Source: [Streptosporangium] indianense (GTDB lineage: Bacteria; Actinomycetota; Actinomycetes; Streptomycetales; Streptomycetaceae). From it: 64,000 nucleotides of DNA. Numbering within the stretch: the first letter of the stretch is position 1; each line of letters begins with the position of its first letter. The notes under the pieces are model-generated. The model was given only the letters and a program-made list of their open reading frames with translations. It was not told the origin of the DNA and did not search any database. Shown in pieces: positions 23,181 through 32,029 of the stretch. A program made the translations under genes and the position numbers. The stretch is taken from contig NZ_JAKEIO010000022.1 in the NCBI RefSeq assembly GCF_021474405.1, positions 1 through 64,000 of the forward strand. The letters are read 5' to 3'.

Positions 23181-25307
23181 ATGACGACCGAGCCTCACTC
23201 ATTCCCCCGACGGCACGCCCGCACCCAGCGCTTCACGCTCGGCGCGCCGCGCTCGTTCACCGTGGCGCCCGACGGTTCCCGTGTCGTGTTCCTGCGCTCC
23301 GGCTCCGGTACGGACCGGGCGAATTCGCTCTGGGTCCTCGACACGGAGGAGGGCGCGGAGCGCGTGGCCGCCGACCCGCGCGCCCTGCTGGGGGGCGCTT
23401 CGGAGGACCTCTCACCCGAGGAACGGGCCCGGCGTGAGCGCAGCCGTGAGGGCGGGGCCGGCATCGTCGGGTACGCCACCGACACGGCCGTCGAGTTGGC
23501 CTCTTTCGCCTTGTCGGGACGGCTTTTCGCAGCGGAGCTGCGCGCGGGGACGGCACGTGAACTGCGCGTGCCGGGGCCTGTGCTCGACCCGCGCCCCTCG
23601 CCCGACGGGCGGCAGATCGCGTATGTCGCGCAGGGGGCCCTGCGGGTGGTGGGCGCGGAGGGTGAGGGCGACCGGGAGCTCGCCGAGCCGGAGTCGGAGA
23701 ATGTCTCGTTCGGTCTGGCCGAGTTCATCGCGGCCGAGGAGATGGGGCGTTCGCGGGGCTTCTGGTGGGCTCCGGAGTCGGACCGGCTGCTCGTGGCGCG
23801 GGTGGACGACACGCCGGTGCGGCGCTGGTGGATCGCCGACCCCGCGCATCCGGAACGGGAGCCTCAGCGGGTGCCGTACCCGGCGGCGGGTACTGCCAAC
23901 GCGGAGGTGCGGCTGTTCGTGATCGGCCTGGACGGGTCGCGTACGGAGGTCGCCTGGGACCGGGCGCGCTACCCTTATCTGGCACATGTGCACTGGTCAG
24001 CGGCGGGCGCGCCACTGCTGCTCGTACAGGCGCGCGACCAGCGCAGCCAGCTGATCCTGGCGGTGGACCCCGACTCGGGCGCGACGCGGATGGTGCACGC
24101 CGATGAAGATCGAACTTGGCTGGATCTTTTCCCCGGGGTGCCGTGCTGGAGTCCCTCGGGTCAGCTGGTGCGGATCGCCGACGAGGGCGGGGCGCGGGTG
24201 CTGGCGGTCGGGGACCGGCCGCTGACGGGGGCGCAGCTGCACGTCCGGGCCCTGCTGGACGTCTCCGAGCACGACGTGCTGATCTCGGCGTCGGCGGGCG
24301 CGGAGGCCGCCGGTGAGGCCGAGACGGGCCAGGTGCACGTGTACCGGGTGAACGAGCTGGGCGTGGAGCAGGTGTCGCGGGAGCCGGGCGTGCACGCGGC
24401 GGTGCGGTCCGGGGAGGTGACGGTTCTGGTCTCGGCCGCACTGAACCGGCCAGGTTCGCTGGTGCAGGTCCTGCGCGACGGAAAACCGACCAGGACTGTC
24501 CCTTCGTACGCCGAAGATCCTGGTATGTCCCCCCGCGTGACGCTCACCGAGGGGGGCGCACGCCGCGTACCGTGCGCCGTGCTTATGCCTCGGGACTACG
24601 ACGGCGACACTCCGCTGCCGGTCCTCATGGACCCGTACGGAGGTCCGCACGGCCAGCGGGTGGTCGCCGCGCACAACGCCCACCTCACGTCGCAGTGGTT
24701 CGCGGACCAGGGCTTCGCGGTCGTGGTCGCGGACGGCCGCGGCACCCCGGGGCGCTCACCGGCCTGGGAGAAGGCGGTCCACCACGACTTCACGCTGTCG
24801 CTGGACGACCAGGTGGAGGCCCTGGAGGACCTCGCGAAGCGCTACCCCCTGGACCTGTCCAGGGTGGCGATCCGCGGCTGGTCCTACGGCGGCTGGCTGG
24901 CGGGCCTGGCGGTCCTGCGCCGCCCCGACGTCTTCCACGCGGGTATCGCGGGCGCGCCGGTGACGGACTGGAGCCTGTACGACACCCACTACACGGAGCG
25001 CTACCTGGGCACCCCGGCGGAGCACCCGGAGGCCTACGCGAAGAGCTCCCTGGTGACTCCCGACGGGCTGTCCTCCCCCGCCGAGCCGCACCGCCCGCTG
25101 ATGATCGTGCACGGCCTCGCCGACGACAACGTCGTGGTCGCCCACGCCCTGCGCCTGTCCTCTGCCCTGCTGGCCGCCGGCCGCCCCCACGAGGTGCTGC
25201 CGCTGTCCGGCGTCACCCACATCACCCCGCAGGAACAGGTCGCCGAGAACCTGCTCCTCCTCCAGGTCGACTTCCTGAAGCGCTCCCTGGGCATCACGGC
25301 CGTCTGA
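23181..25307 (+). CDS. S9 family peptidase (dipeptidyl peptidase IV-like)
   Basis: A 708-residue alpha/beta hydrolase with an N-terminal beta-propeller region (about 1-450) and a C-terminal catalytic domain. The nucleophile motif GWSYGG, the Asp in HGLADDNV and the His in SGVTHITP form the expected Ser-Asp-His order. Other family marks are DPYGGPHGQRV and ADGRGTPGRSPAW. No signal peptide is visible, so it is probably cytoplasmic, cleaving short peptides. The ATG at 23181 has no good ribosome site. CAATAT 9-15 nt upstream may be a -10 box of a leaderless mRNA. A strong terminator follows. Confidence 0.9.
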   Translation: MTTEPHSFPRRHARTQRFTLGAPRSFTVAPDGSRVVFLRSGSGTDRANSLWVLDTEEGAERVAADPRALLGGASEDLSPEERARRERSREGGAGIVGYATDTAVELASFALSGRLFAAELRAGTARELRVPGPVLDPRPSPDGRQIAYVAQGALRVVGAEGEGDRELAEPESENVSFGLAEFIAAEEMGRSRGFWWAPESDRLLVARVDDTPVRRWWIADPAHPEREPQRVPYPAAGTANAEVRLFVIGLDGSRTEVAWDRARYPYLAHVHWSAAGAPLLLVQARDQRSQLILAVDPDSGATRMVHADEDRTWLDLFPGVPCWSPSGQLVRIADEGGARVLAVGDRPLTGAQLHVRALLDVSEHDVLISASAGAEAAGEAETGQVHVYRVNELGVEQVSREPGVHAAVRSGEVTVLVSAALNRPGSLVQVLRDGKPTRTVPSYAEDPGMSPRVTLTEGGARRVPCAVLMPRDYDGDTPLPVLMDPYGGPHGQRVVAAHNAHLTSQWFADQGFAVVVADGRGTPGRSPAWEKAVHHDFTLSLDDQVEALEDLAKRYPLDLSRVAIRGWSYGGWLAGLAVLRRPDVFHAGIAGAPVTDWSLYDTHYTERYLGTPAEHPEAYAKSSLVTPDGLSSPAEPHRPLMIVHGLADDNVVVAHALRLSSALLAAGRPHEVLPLSGVTHITPQEQVAENLLLLQVDFLKRSLGITAV

Positions 25308-25314
25308 ACACGGC

Positions 25315-25350
25315 AACGGGCCGGGGCCACATGGCGCGCCCCGGCCCGTT
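25315..25350 (+). terminator. Terminator of the S9 peptidase gene
   Basis: Perfect 13-bp stem AACGGGCCGGGGC (25315-25327) with GCCCCGGCCCGTT (25338-25350), starting 8 bp after the stop codon. Confidence 0.88.
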
Positions 25351-25471
25351 TACGGCACCCGCACGGCCGTACGACGACCACCCTGACGCGTCCGTATATC
25401 GGAACCGGGTCGTCGAAGTTGCCTGCGTGTTAACGCAGTTGGCGGGGGTGCCGACCGGCCCGGACAGCAGA

Positions 25472-25504
25472 ATTTCCCGGCACCCCTCGGGGATGCCGGG
25501 AAAT
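25472..25504 (-). terminator. Terminator of the oligopeptide transport operon
   Basis: Perfect 11-bp stem ATTTCCCGGCA (25472-25482) and TGCCGGGAAAT (25494-25504), just after the stop of the last operon gene. The T-rich end (ATTT on the far side) fits an intrinsic terminator. Confidence 0.85.
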
Positions 25505-25516
25505 CAAGCGGTGGGG

Positions 25517-26665
25517 TCAGGCCGCGTGGACCACGTCCTTCTCCTCCGCGAAGTGGCAGGCGGACTCGTGGGCCGCCGGGGTGTCGACGCCCTGGAAGCG
25601 CTCAGGGATGGCCAGGAGGGGAACCTCCTGGGCGCACTTGTCCTGCGCCTTCCAGCAGCGGGTGCGGAAGCGGCAGCCCGAGGGCGGGTTGGCCGGGGAC
25701 GGGACGTCGCCGGTGAGGATGATCCGCTCGCGGCCCTCGCGGGACTCCGGATCGGGGACCGGGACGGCCGACAGCAGCGCCTGGGTGTAGGGGTGCGTCG
25801 GGTGGTCGTAGATCTCCGTGTCCGAGCCGATCTCGGCCATCTTGCCGAGGTACATCACACCCACGCGGTCCGAGATGTGCCGGACGATCGACAGGTCGTG
25901 CGCGATGAAGAGATACGAGAGGTTGAACTCGTTCTGCAGCTTCTCCATCAGGTTGATGACCTGCGCCTGGACGGACACGTCCAGCGCGGAGACCGGCTCG
26001 TCGCAGATGATGATCTCGGGGTTCAGGGCCAGGCCGCGGGCGATGCCGATGCGCTGGCGCTGACCGCCCGAGAACTGGTGCGGGTAGCGGTTGATGTACT
26101 CCGGGTTGAGGCCGACCACGTCCAGAAGGTCCTGGACCTTGCGCCGGCGGTCGCCCTTCGGCGCCACCTCGGGGTGGATCTCGAAGGTCTCCCCGATGAT
26201 GTCGCCCACCGTCATACGGGGGTTGAGCGAGGTGTACGGGTCCTGGAACACCATCTGGATGTTCCGGCGGACCGCCTTCAGCGCGCGCCCGGACAGCTTG
26301 GTGATGTCCTGGCCCTTGTAGAAGATCTCGCCCGCGGTCGCCTTCTCCAGCATCATCAGCAGCTTGGCGACGGTGGACTTGCCGCAGCCGGACTCGCCCA
26401 CGATGCCGAGAGTCTCGCCCTGGTAGAGGTCGAAGGAGACCCCGTCCACGGCCTTGACCGCCCCGATCTGACGCTTGAACAGGATGCCCTGGGTCAGCGG
26501 GAAGTGCTTGACCAGGTTGCGCACCTGAAGGATCGGCTCACCGCGCTCGACCGGCGCCTCGATGGCGGCCACGGCCTCCGCGTCGGTGGCGGCCTCCACC
26601 GTCTCGACCTCGGTGACGTTGGGGGTGGCGTCCATGGACTCGTCCGTCTTGTCCAGCTCAGCCAT
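25517..26665 (-). CDS. Oligopeptide ABC transporter ATP-binding protein (OppF-type)
   Basis: A 382-residue ATPase, last gene of the importer operon. Walker A GESGCGKST, signature FSGGQRQRIGIARGL, Walker B IIICDEPVSALDVS and the H-loop IAHDLS are all intact. A C-terminal oligopeptide/dipeptide domain carries the Cys pattern C-x5-C...CAQEVP (GCRFRTRCWKAQDKCAQ), which in this family can hold an iron-sulphur cluster. The N-terminal 45 residues are Glu/Ala-rich and disordered. The ATG overlaps the OppD-type stop by 8 nt. Powers peptide import together with the neighbouring ATPase. Confidence 0.93.
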   Translation of the reverse strand: MAELDKTDESMDATPNVTEVETVEAATDAEAVAAIEAPVERGEPILQVRNLVKHFPLTQGILFKRQIGAVKAVDGVSFDLYQGETLGIVGESGCGKSTVAKLLMMLEKATAGEIFYKGQDITKLSGRALKAVRRNIQMVFQDPYTSLNPRMTVGDIIGETFEIHPEVAPKGDRRRKVQDLLDVVGLNPEYINRYPHQFSGGQRQRIGIARGLALNPEIIICDEPVSALDVSVQAQVINLMEKLQNEFNLSYLFIAHDLSIVRHISDRVGVMYLGKMAEIGSDTEIYDHPTHPYTQALLSAVPVPDPESREGRERIILTGDVPSPANPPSGCRFRTRCWKAQDKCAQEVPLLAIPERFQGVDTPAAHESACHFAEEKDVVHAA

Positions 26666-27716
26666 GGATCGTCTCCTTCCAGAAGTGGCACGCGCTGCCG
26701 CGGCCGGGCAGCTCGCCGCCGTCCCGCTCGGTGACCGGGTGCAGCGGCGGGACGTCCGTACGGCAGATGTCCTGCGCCTGCGGGCACCGCGGGTTGAAGG
26801 CGCAACCGGTCGGGATGCGCAGCAGGTTGGGCGGCAGACCCTTGATCGCGTAGAGGTCCTGGCCCTTCTGGTCCAGGCGCGGGATCGACTCCAGCAGGCC
26901 CTTGGTGTAGGGGTGCGCGGGCCGCTTGTACAGCTCGTGCACGGGCGCGGTCTCCACGATCCGGCCCGCGTACATCACCGCGATCTTGTCCGCGACGTCG
27001 GCGACCACGCCGAGGTCGTGGGTGATCAGGATCAGGCCCATGTTGTACTCGCGCTGCAGCTCCGCGAGCAGGTCCATGACCTGGGCCTGGACCGTCACGT
27101 CGAGGGCCGTGGTCGGCTCGTCGGCGATGATCAGGTCCGGTTCCAGGGCGAGCGCCATGGCGATCATGATGCGCTGGCGCATACCGCCGGAGAACTGGTG
27201 CGGATAGTCGCCGACGCGTTCCTTGGCGGCCGGGATCTTCACACGGTCCATCAGTTCGATGGCCTTGGCCCGGGCGTCCTTCTTGCTCAGGCCCTGGTGG
27301 ACGCGGAACATCTCGCCGAGCTGGTAGCCGACGGACAGCACCGGGTTCAGCGCGGACAGCGCGTCCTGGAAGATCATGGCGATCTTCCGGCCGCGGATCT
27401 TGCGCCGGGCGTCGCCGGACATGGTGAGCATGTCCTCGCCGCGGTACAGGATCTGGCCCTGGGGGATGCGCCCGGGCGGCATGTCGAGAATGCCCATGAT
27501 CGCCTGCGCGGTCACGGACTTGCCGGAGCCGGACTCACCGAGCACGGCGAGCGTCTCGCCGGAGTTCACGGTGTAGTTGACGCCGTTGACGGCCTTGGCC
27601 ACACCGTCACGGGTGTGGAACTCGACGTGCAGGTCACGCACTTCGAGCAGGGGAACGTCGCCGTCGGCCGCGCCGCGCGGCTCGGGGACGTTCCGGGTCT
27701 TGTCGATGGTGGTCAC
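26658..27716 (-). CDS. Oligopeptide ABC transporter ATP-binding protein (OppD-type)
   Basis: A 352-residue ATPase. Walker A GESGSGKSV, signature FSGGMRQRIMIAMAL, Walker B LIIADEPTTALDVT, H-loop THDLGVV, and the C-terminal Cys-rich GCAFNPRCPQAQDIC. The GTG at 27716 follows GAGGAGGG. With the OppF-type partner it forms the heterodimeric ATPase of the importer. The permease genes lie upstream, separated by 11 bp. Confidence 0.93.
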   Translation of the reverse strand: MTTIDKTRNVPEPRGAADGDVPLLEVRDLHVEFHTRDGVAKAVNGVNYTVNSGETLAVLGESGSGKSVTAQAIMGILDMPPGRIPQGQILYRGEDMLTMSGDARRKIRGRKIAMIFQDALSALNPVLSVGYQLGEMFRVHQGLSKKDARAKAIELMDRVKIPAAKERVGDYPHQFSGGMRQRIMIAMALALEPDLIIADEPTTALDVTVQAQVMDLLAELQREYNMGLILITHDLGVVADVADKIAVMYAGRIVETAPVHELYKRPAHPYTKGLLESIPRLDQKGQDLYAIKGLPPNLLRIPTGCAFNPRCPQAQDICRTDVPPLHPVTERDGGELPGRGSACHFWKETIHG

Positions 27717-27727
27717 GTACGCCCTCC

Positions 27728-28696
27728 TCAGCGCAGCTTCGGGTCGAGGGCGTCGCGCACCGCGTCGCCGAGCATGATGAACGCGAAGACGGTGAGGCTG
27801 AGCATGCCCGCCGGGAACAGCAGCGTGTGCGGGTTGTCCCGGATCACCTTGCTGCCTTCGGAGATGTCGATGCCCCACGAGATCGTCGGGTCGCTCAGGC
27901 CGAGGCCCAGGAACGACAGCGTCGCCTCCGCGGAGATGTAACCGCCGAGGGCGATGGTGGCCACGACGATGGTGGGCGCGACGGCGTTCGGCATCACGTG
28001 GCGGAACAGGATCCGCGGGGTGCCGGCGCCCAGCGCCCGGGCCGCCGTCACGTAGTCCGCCTGCTTCGCCGTGATGACGGAGCTGCGCATGACCCGCGCG
28101 ATCGAGGTCCAGCCCAGGAAGGCCAGGGCCAGGATGACGACGTACACCTTGCGCTCGGTGAAGGCGTTCAGGACGACCATGGTGCCGAGCAGGAACGGCA
28201 GACCGAAGAAGATGTCGACGACCCGGGAGATCACCGAGTCGACCCAGCCGCCGAAGTAGCCCGCCAGCATGCCGAGCAGACCACCGATCAGCGTGACGGC
28301 CGCGGTGACGCAGACGCCGACGAGGATCGAGGCACGGGTGCCGTGGATGACACGCGAGTAGATGGAGCGGCCCTGCTGGTCGTAGCCGAACCAGTCGGGC
28401 TGGAAGAAGTGACCCAGCTGCGGCTTGCCCAGGTAGTGGTGGACGAGGTCGCCGTCTCGCGGGTCGACGCTGGTGAACCAGCCGGGGAACGCGGCGATCA
28501 CCAGCAGCAGGACCAGCAGCACCGAGGAGATCCAGAACATGGGCCGGTGCCGCAGGTCGTACCAGGCGTCGCCCCACAGGGAGCGGGGCTTCTCGCTCTG
28601 CTGCGCGCTCTGCTTGCCGGGGGCGTCGACGGCCGGAGGGGCCACGGCGTCCACGGTCGCGGCGTCGGTGGTCTGGGCCTTGGTCACGTCAGGCAT
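27728..28696 (-). CDS. Oligopeptide ABC transporter permease (OppC-type)
   Basis: A 322-residue integral membrane protein with a charged N-terminal tail of about 50 residues, then six segments. The EAA motif loop that contacts the ATPases is DYVTAARALGAGTPRILFRHVMPN. DPRDGD...GTDxQGRDxxS-like text (FGYDQQGRSIYSRVIHG) marks the OppC class. ATG 28696 overlaps the OppB-type stop by 8 nt. Confidence 0.92.
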   Translation of the reverse strand: MPDVTKAQTTDAATVDAVAPPAVDAPGKQSAQQSEKPRSLWGDAWYDLRHRPMFWISSVLLVLLLVIAAFPGWFTSVDPRDGDLVHHYLGKPQLGHFFQPDWFGYDQQGRSIYSRVIHGTRASILVGVCVTAAVTLIGGLLGMLAGYFGGWVDSVISRVVDIFFGLPFLLGTMVVLNAFTERKVYVVILALAFLGWTSIARVMRSSVITAKQADYVTAARALGAGTPRILFRHVMPNAVAPTIVVATIALGGYISAEATLSFLGLGLSDPTISWGIDISEGSKVIRDNPHTLLFPAGMLSLTVFAFIMLGDAVRDALDPKLR

Positions 28697-29615
28697 ACCG
28701 GATCCTCGGGTCCAGGACCGCGTACAGCAGGTCGATGAGCAGGTTGATCAGGAGGATGACGAGGACGAGGACCGTCACCACACCCGTGACCGTCGAGCCC
28801 TCGCTCGTCTGGATCGCCCTGTAGAGGAGGTTGCCGACACCCTGGATGTTGAAGATGCCCTCGGTGATGACAGCGCCGCCGATGAAGCCGCCGACGTCGG
28901 TGCCGACGAAGGTGACCACGGGGATCAGCGAGTTGCGCAGCAGGTGGACACCGATGATGCGGCGCCGGGGCAGGCCCTTGGCCAGCGCGGTGCGCATGTA
29001 GTCGGCCCGCAGGTTCTCGGCGAAGGTCGTCCGGGTCAGCCGCGCGACGTACGCCATGGAGAGCATGGCCAGGACGAACGCGGGCAGGAACAACTGCGAG
29101 TAGTCCGTGGAGTCCTGCACGTTGGGCGGCAGCCAGCCGAGTTCGTCGGCGAAGATGAACCGGGCGATGAAGCCCAGCACGAACACCGGGATGGAGATCA
29201 CCGTCAGGGTGAAGACCAGTACGCCGGTGTCGGCGGCCTTACCGGCCCGCAGACCGGCCCACGCGCCCAGGCCGACACCGATGATGATCTCGATGGTGAT
29301 GGCCAGCAGCGTCAGCCGCAGGGTCACCGGGAAGGCCTCGGCCATCAGCTCGGCAACCGGGCGTCCGGCGAGGTTGCTGCCGAAGTCTCCCTTGAGGAGA
29401 TTCAGCATGTAGTGGAAGTACTGCTCGAGGACGGGCTTGTCGAAGCCGTACTCGCGCTTGATCTGCGCGATCTGTGCGGGATCGGGAGCCTTGTCCCCGT
29501 AGATGGCCCGGACCGGGTCGCCCGGAAGGATGTGGACCATCAGGAAGATCAACAGAGTTGTCCCGATGAAGATCGGGATCATCTGGAGCAGTCGCCTGGC
29601 GGCGTAGCGCCCCAT
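28689..29615 (-). CDS. Oligopeptide ABC transporter permease (OppB-type)
   Basis: A 308-residue permease starting MGRYAARRLLQMIPIFIGTT, the typical OppB/DppB N terminus. It has six membrane segments, the LPGDPVRA motif and the EAA loop DYMRTALAKGLPRRRIIGVHLLRN. The start at 29615 was chosen because GGAGGCGCAAG precedes this ATG and the family begins there; a 14-residue longer frame lacks a ribosome site. The substrate-binding lipoprotein gene lies 148 bp upstream. Confidence 0.93.
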   Translation of the reverse strand: MGRYAARRLLQMIPIFIGTTLLIFLMVHILPGDPVRAIYGDKAPDPAQIAQIKREYGFDKPVLEQYFHYMLNLLKGDFGSNLAGRPVAELMAEAFPVTLRLTLLAITIEIIIGVGLGAWAGLRAGKAADTGVLVFTLTVISIPVFVLGFIARFIFADELGWLPPNVQDSTDYSQLFLPAFVLAMLSMAYVARLTRTTFAENLRADYMRTALAKGLPRRRIIGVHLLRNSLIPVVTFVGTDVGGFIGGAVITEGIFNIQGVGNLLYRAIQTSEGSTVTGVVTVLVLVILLINLLIDLLYAVLDPRIRYA

Positions 29616-29763
29616 CTTGCGCCTCCATGCCGTGAGGGGTCGGCGAGGCCTGCGCACTCATCAGCACCGCAGGTTGAGGGGTGAGGTGGAGGCCTGTGCC
29701 TACGGACCGGTGCCGCCGCTCCCCTTTCTCCGGGAGAGGCGGCACCGGTCTGCGGTCGTCTAC

Positions 29764-31404
29764 TTACTTCTGCTTGACCTGGATCTGGTCGAAGATCGGG
29801 TCACCGTCCTGGCCGTACTTGATCTTGCCCAGGATCTTGGTGCTCTGACCGCTGTTGACCTTGTAGAACCAGAGCGGGATCGCCGGCATGTCCTTGGCGA
29901 GGAGCTGCTCCGCCTCCTGGTACTTGGCCACGGTCTCGTCGATCGAGCCGGCCTTGTCCGCCTCGGAGCTCAGCTTGTCGAACTCCTTGTTGGAGTAGCC
30001 GCTGGTGTTGCCGGCCGCCGTGGAGCCGTACAGGTCGCGCATGAAGTTCGAGTTGACCGGGTAGTCCAGCACCCAGCCACCGCGGTACATGGACTTGACC
30101 TGCTCCTTGTCACGGGCGTCGAGGTCGGCCTGGAAGGTCGGCTTCGGGTCGCCCGTGCACTCCACACCGGTGGACTTGCGGATCGAGTTGCAGACCGCGT
30201 CGACCCAGGGCTTGTGGTCCTGGTCGGCGTTGTACTGGATCTGAATCTTGTTGCCCGGGACGCCGCCACCCTCCTGGATGAGCTTCTTGGCCTTGGCCGG
30301 GTCGAACTTGACGATGTCGCCGAGCGCGCCCTGCTTGTAGCCGAGAACGCCCGGGGCCACGTAGGAGTCGGCCGGGGTACGCGTGCCCTGGAGGACGGTC
30401 TTGGTGATCGTCTGGCGGTCGATCGCCATGGACAGACCCTGGATGACCTTGGGGTCGATGTCCTTGAACTGCTTGGTGTAGAACGCCGGGACGATCGACT
30501 GGACGGCCGAGTACGGCTCGTCGATGGCACGGTCGCCGAGGTCCGACTTGTAGTTCGTCAGCGCGGTGGTCGGGACCTGCTCGATCCAGTCCACGTTGTT
30601 CGAGCGAAGGTCCGAGTACGCGGCGTCGGCGGTCGTGTAGTTCTTGAAGTCGATACCGCCGTTCTTGGCGGCGTTCGGGCCCTTGTAGTCCGCGAACTTG
30701 CGGACCTTGATGAGCTTGTTGTGCTCCCAGGACACGAACTTGTACGGGCCGTTGCCGACCGGCTTCTGGCCGAAGCCCTTCGGGTCCTTGAAGAAGGCCT
30801 CGGGCAGCGGCGCCCACACGTCGTAGCCCAGCTTGTACGCGAAGTACGAGACCGGCTGCGTCAGCTTGATCGTGAAGGTGTTGTCGTCGACGACCTTCAG
30901 ACCCGACATCTTGTCGCTCTTCGGGTCACCCTTCTCCGGGTGCACGTCCTCGAAGCCGACGATGTCGGCGAACCAGCTGGAGTTGGTCTGGTTGTTCTTG
31001 ATGTTGGCGGACCAGTTCCAGGAGTCCACGTAGGACTTCGCGGTGACCGGCGTGCCGTCGTGGAACTTCCAGCCCTGCTTGAGCTTGACGGTCCACTCGG
31101 ACGAGTCGTCGTTCGGCGTGACCGACTCGGCGTTGACGTACTCCAGCTTGCCGGTGCCGGGCTCGTAGTCGACCAGGCCGGCGAAGATCGTGCGCAGCAC
31201 GCGGCTGCCCTGGCTCTCCTTGGCGTTGGCCGGCTGCAGCGGGTTCTGAGGCTCGCTCAGCTGCGCAGTGACGATGCCGTTCGGGTCGGCCTTCCCCTTG
31301 TTCATGTCGTCGCTGCCGCTGTCGTCGCCGCCGCCGCAGGCGGTGGCGGCCAGAGCGACGACTATCGCCCCCGCGACCCACTTGGCGCTCCTGGCACCGC
31401 GCAT
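29764..31404 (-). CDS. Oligopeptide ABC transporter substrate-binding lipoprotein
   Basis: A 546-residue SBP_bac_5 (OppA/DppA-like) protein. The N terminus is basic, then hydrophobic, then ALAATACGGG: a lipoprotein signal with the lipidated Cys near residue 23. Family motifs include WTVKLKQGWKFHDGTPVTAKSYVDSWN and LSMAIDRQTITKTVLQGTRTPA. The start at 31404 has an excellent AGGAGG. First gene of a five-gene importer (SBP, two permeases, two ATPases). Similar clusters lie near bldK in S. coelicolor, but bldK itself has a permease first, so I do not use that name. Imported peptide unknown. Confidence 0.93.
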   Translation of the reverse strand: MRGARSAKWVAGAIVVALAATACGGGDDSGSDDMNKGKADPNGIVTAQLSEPQNPLQPANAKESQGSRVLRTIFAGLVDYEPGTGKLEYVNAESVTPNDDSSEWTVKLKQGWKFHDGTPVTAKSYVDSWNWSANIKNNQTNSSWFADIVGFEDVHPEKGDPKSDKMSGLKVVDDNTFTIKLTQPVSYFAYKLGYDVWAPLPEAFFKDPKGFGQKPVGNGPYKFVSWEHNKLIKVRKFADYKGPNAAKNGGIDFKNYTTADAAYSDLRSNNVDWIEQVPTTALTNYKSDLGDRAIDEPYSAVQSIVPAFYTKQFKDIDPKVIQGLSMAIDRQTITKTVLQGTRTPADSYVAPGVLGYKQGALGDIVKFDPAKAKKLIQEGGGVPGNKIQIQYNADQDHKPWVDAVCNSIRKSTGVECTGDPKPTFQADLDARDKEQVKSMYRGGWVLDYPVNSNFMRDLYGSTAAGNTSGYSNKEFDKLSSEADKAGSIDETVAKYQEAEQLLAKDMPAIPLWFYKVNSGQSTKILGKIKYGQDGDPIFDQIQVKQK

Positions 31405-32029
31405 GGGTTCCTCCTATGAAGTCATTGGTTCACCGCGAAGGGAGCACACGACACATCACGGCCCCCGCCCGTCGCCGGTGCCGGAATTCGTCGAGTGCCC
31501 CCGCGCTCGTGAGTCGCGCCGCTGCCGGCTACTGACCCGTACATCCGAGCTCTACGCGCCTAACTATCTGCCAAACGCCAGGACCGAACCACACTCTCGA
31601 GGTCTCGGTTCGATCACAGCTCTCGCCTACATCTTCCAAAATCCGGACAAAGGGTTTGGTGAAAGATCCCTGCGAAACGGACTTGTTACACATCTATCGG
31701 TGTCGGCTGTCCGCATTTCGGACGCGAGAGTGAGATAAACCGCTTGCGGCATACCGTGGGATCCGTGCAGGGTTCCATCGGCGACTGTCGCGCGCTCAAG
31801 TGGCTGGTGCGGCAAGGCCGTTGTGCGATCCCCGAAGCCGGGGGCACCTGGCGCTTCCGGAGCAGGGTAGTGGGAGAAAACCGCCCCTGACGGCTGCCAC
31901 GGGCAAGTCGAGGGTTTTCCCTACCCTCGCCTCCGCGTTCCCCGCCCTTCAGACGCTCACCGTCAAGACGACGACACCGGGCACCCCGCCTCGCGGGGTG
32001 CCCGGTGTCGTCGTCTTCAGCGGCAGGCG
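31405..32029. other. Intergenic region of 625 bp between the importer operon and typA
   Basis: Both flanking genes read to the left, so this holds the promoter and leader of the importer operon (left part) and the typA terminator (31965-32017). The middle (about 31550-31760) is unusually AT-rich for this genome and has GTCCG-N5-CGGAC (31709-31723) and CGAACC...GGTTCG dyads. No convincing gene on either strand. Confidence 0.6.
31965..32017 (-). terminator. Very strong typA terminator hairpin
   Basis: A perfect 25-bp stem with a 3-nt loop: the left arm starts AAGACGACGACACCGGG at 31965 and ends at 31989, and the right arm is 31993-32017. It lies 12 bp after the typA stop codon. One of the longest perfect hairpins in the window. 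Confidence 0.92.

Noticed and set aside
25517..31404. The bldK operon
   Set aside because: The gene order here is binding protein, two permeases, two ATPases, whereas bldK as described has a permease gene first. Only a general oligopeptide importer can be claimed.
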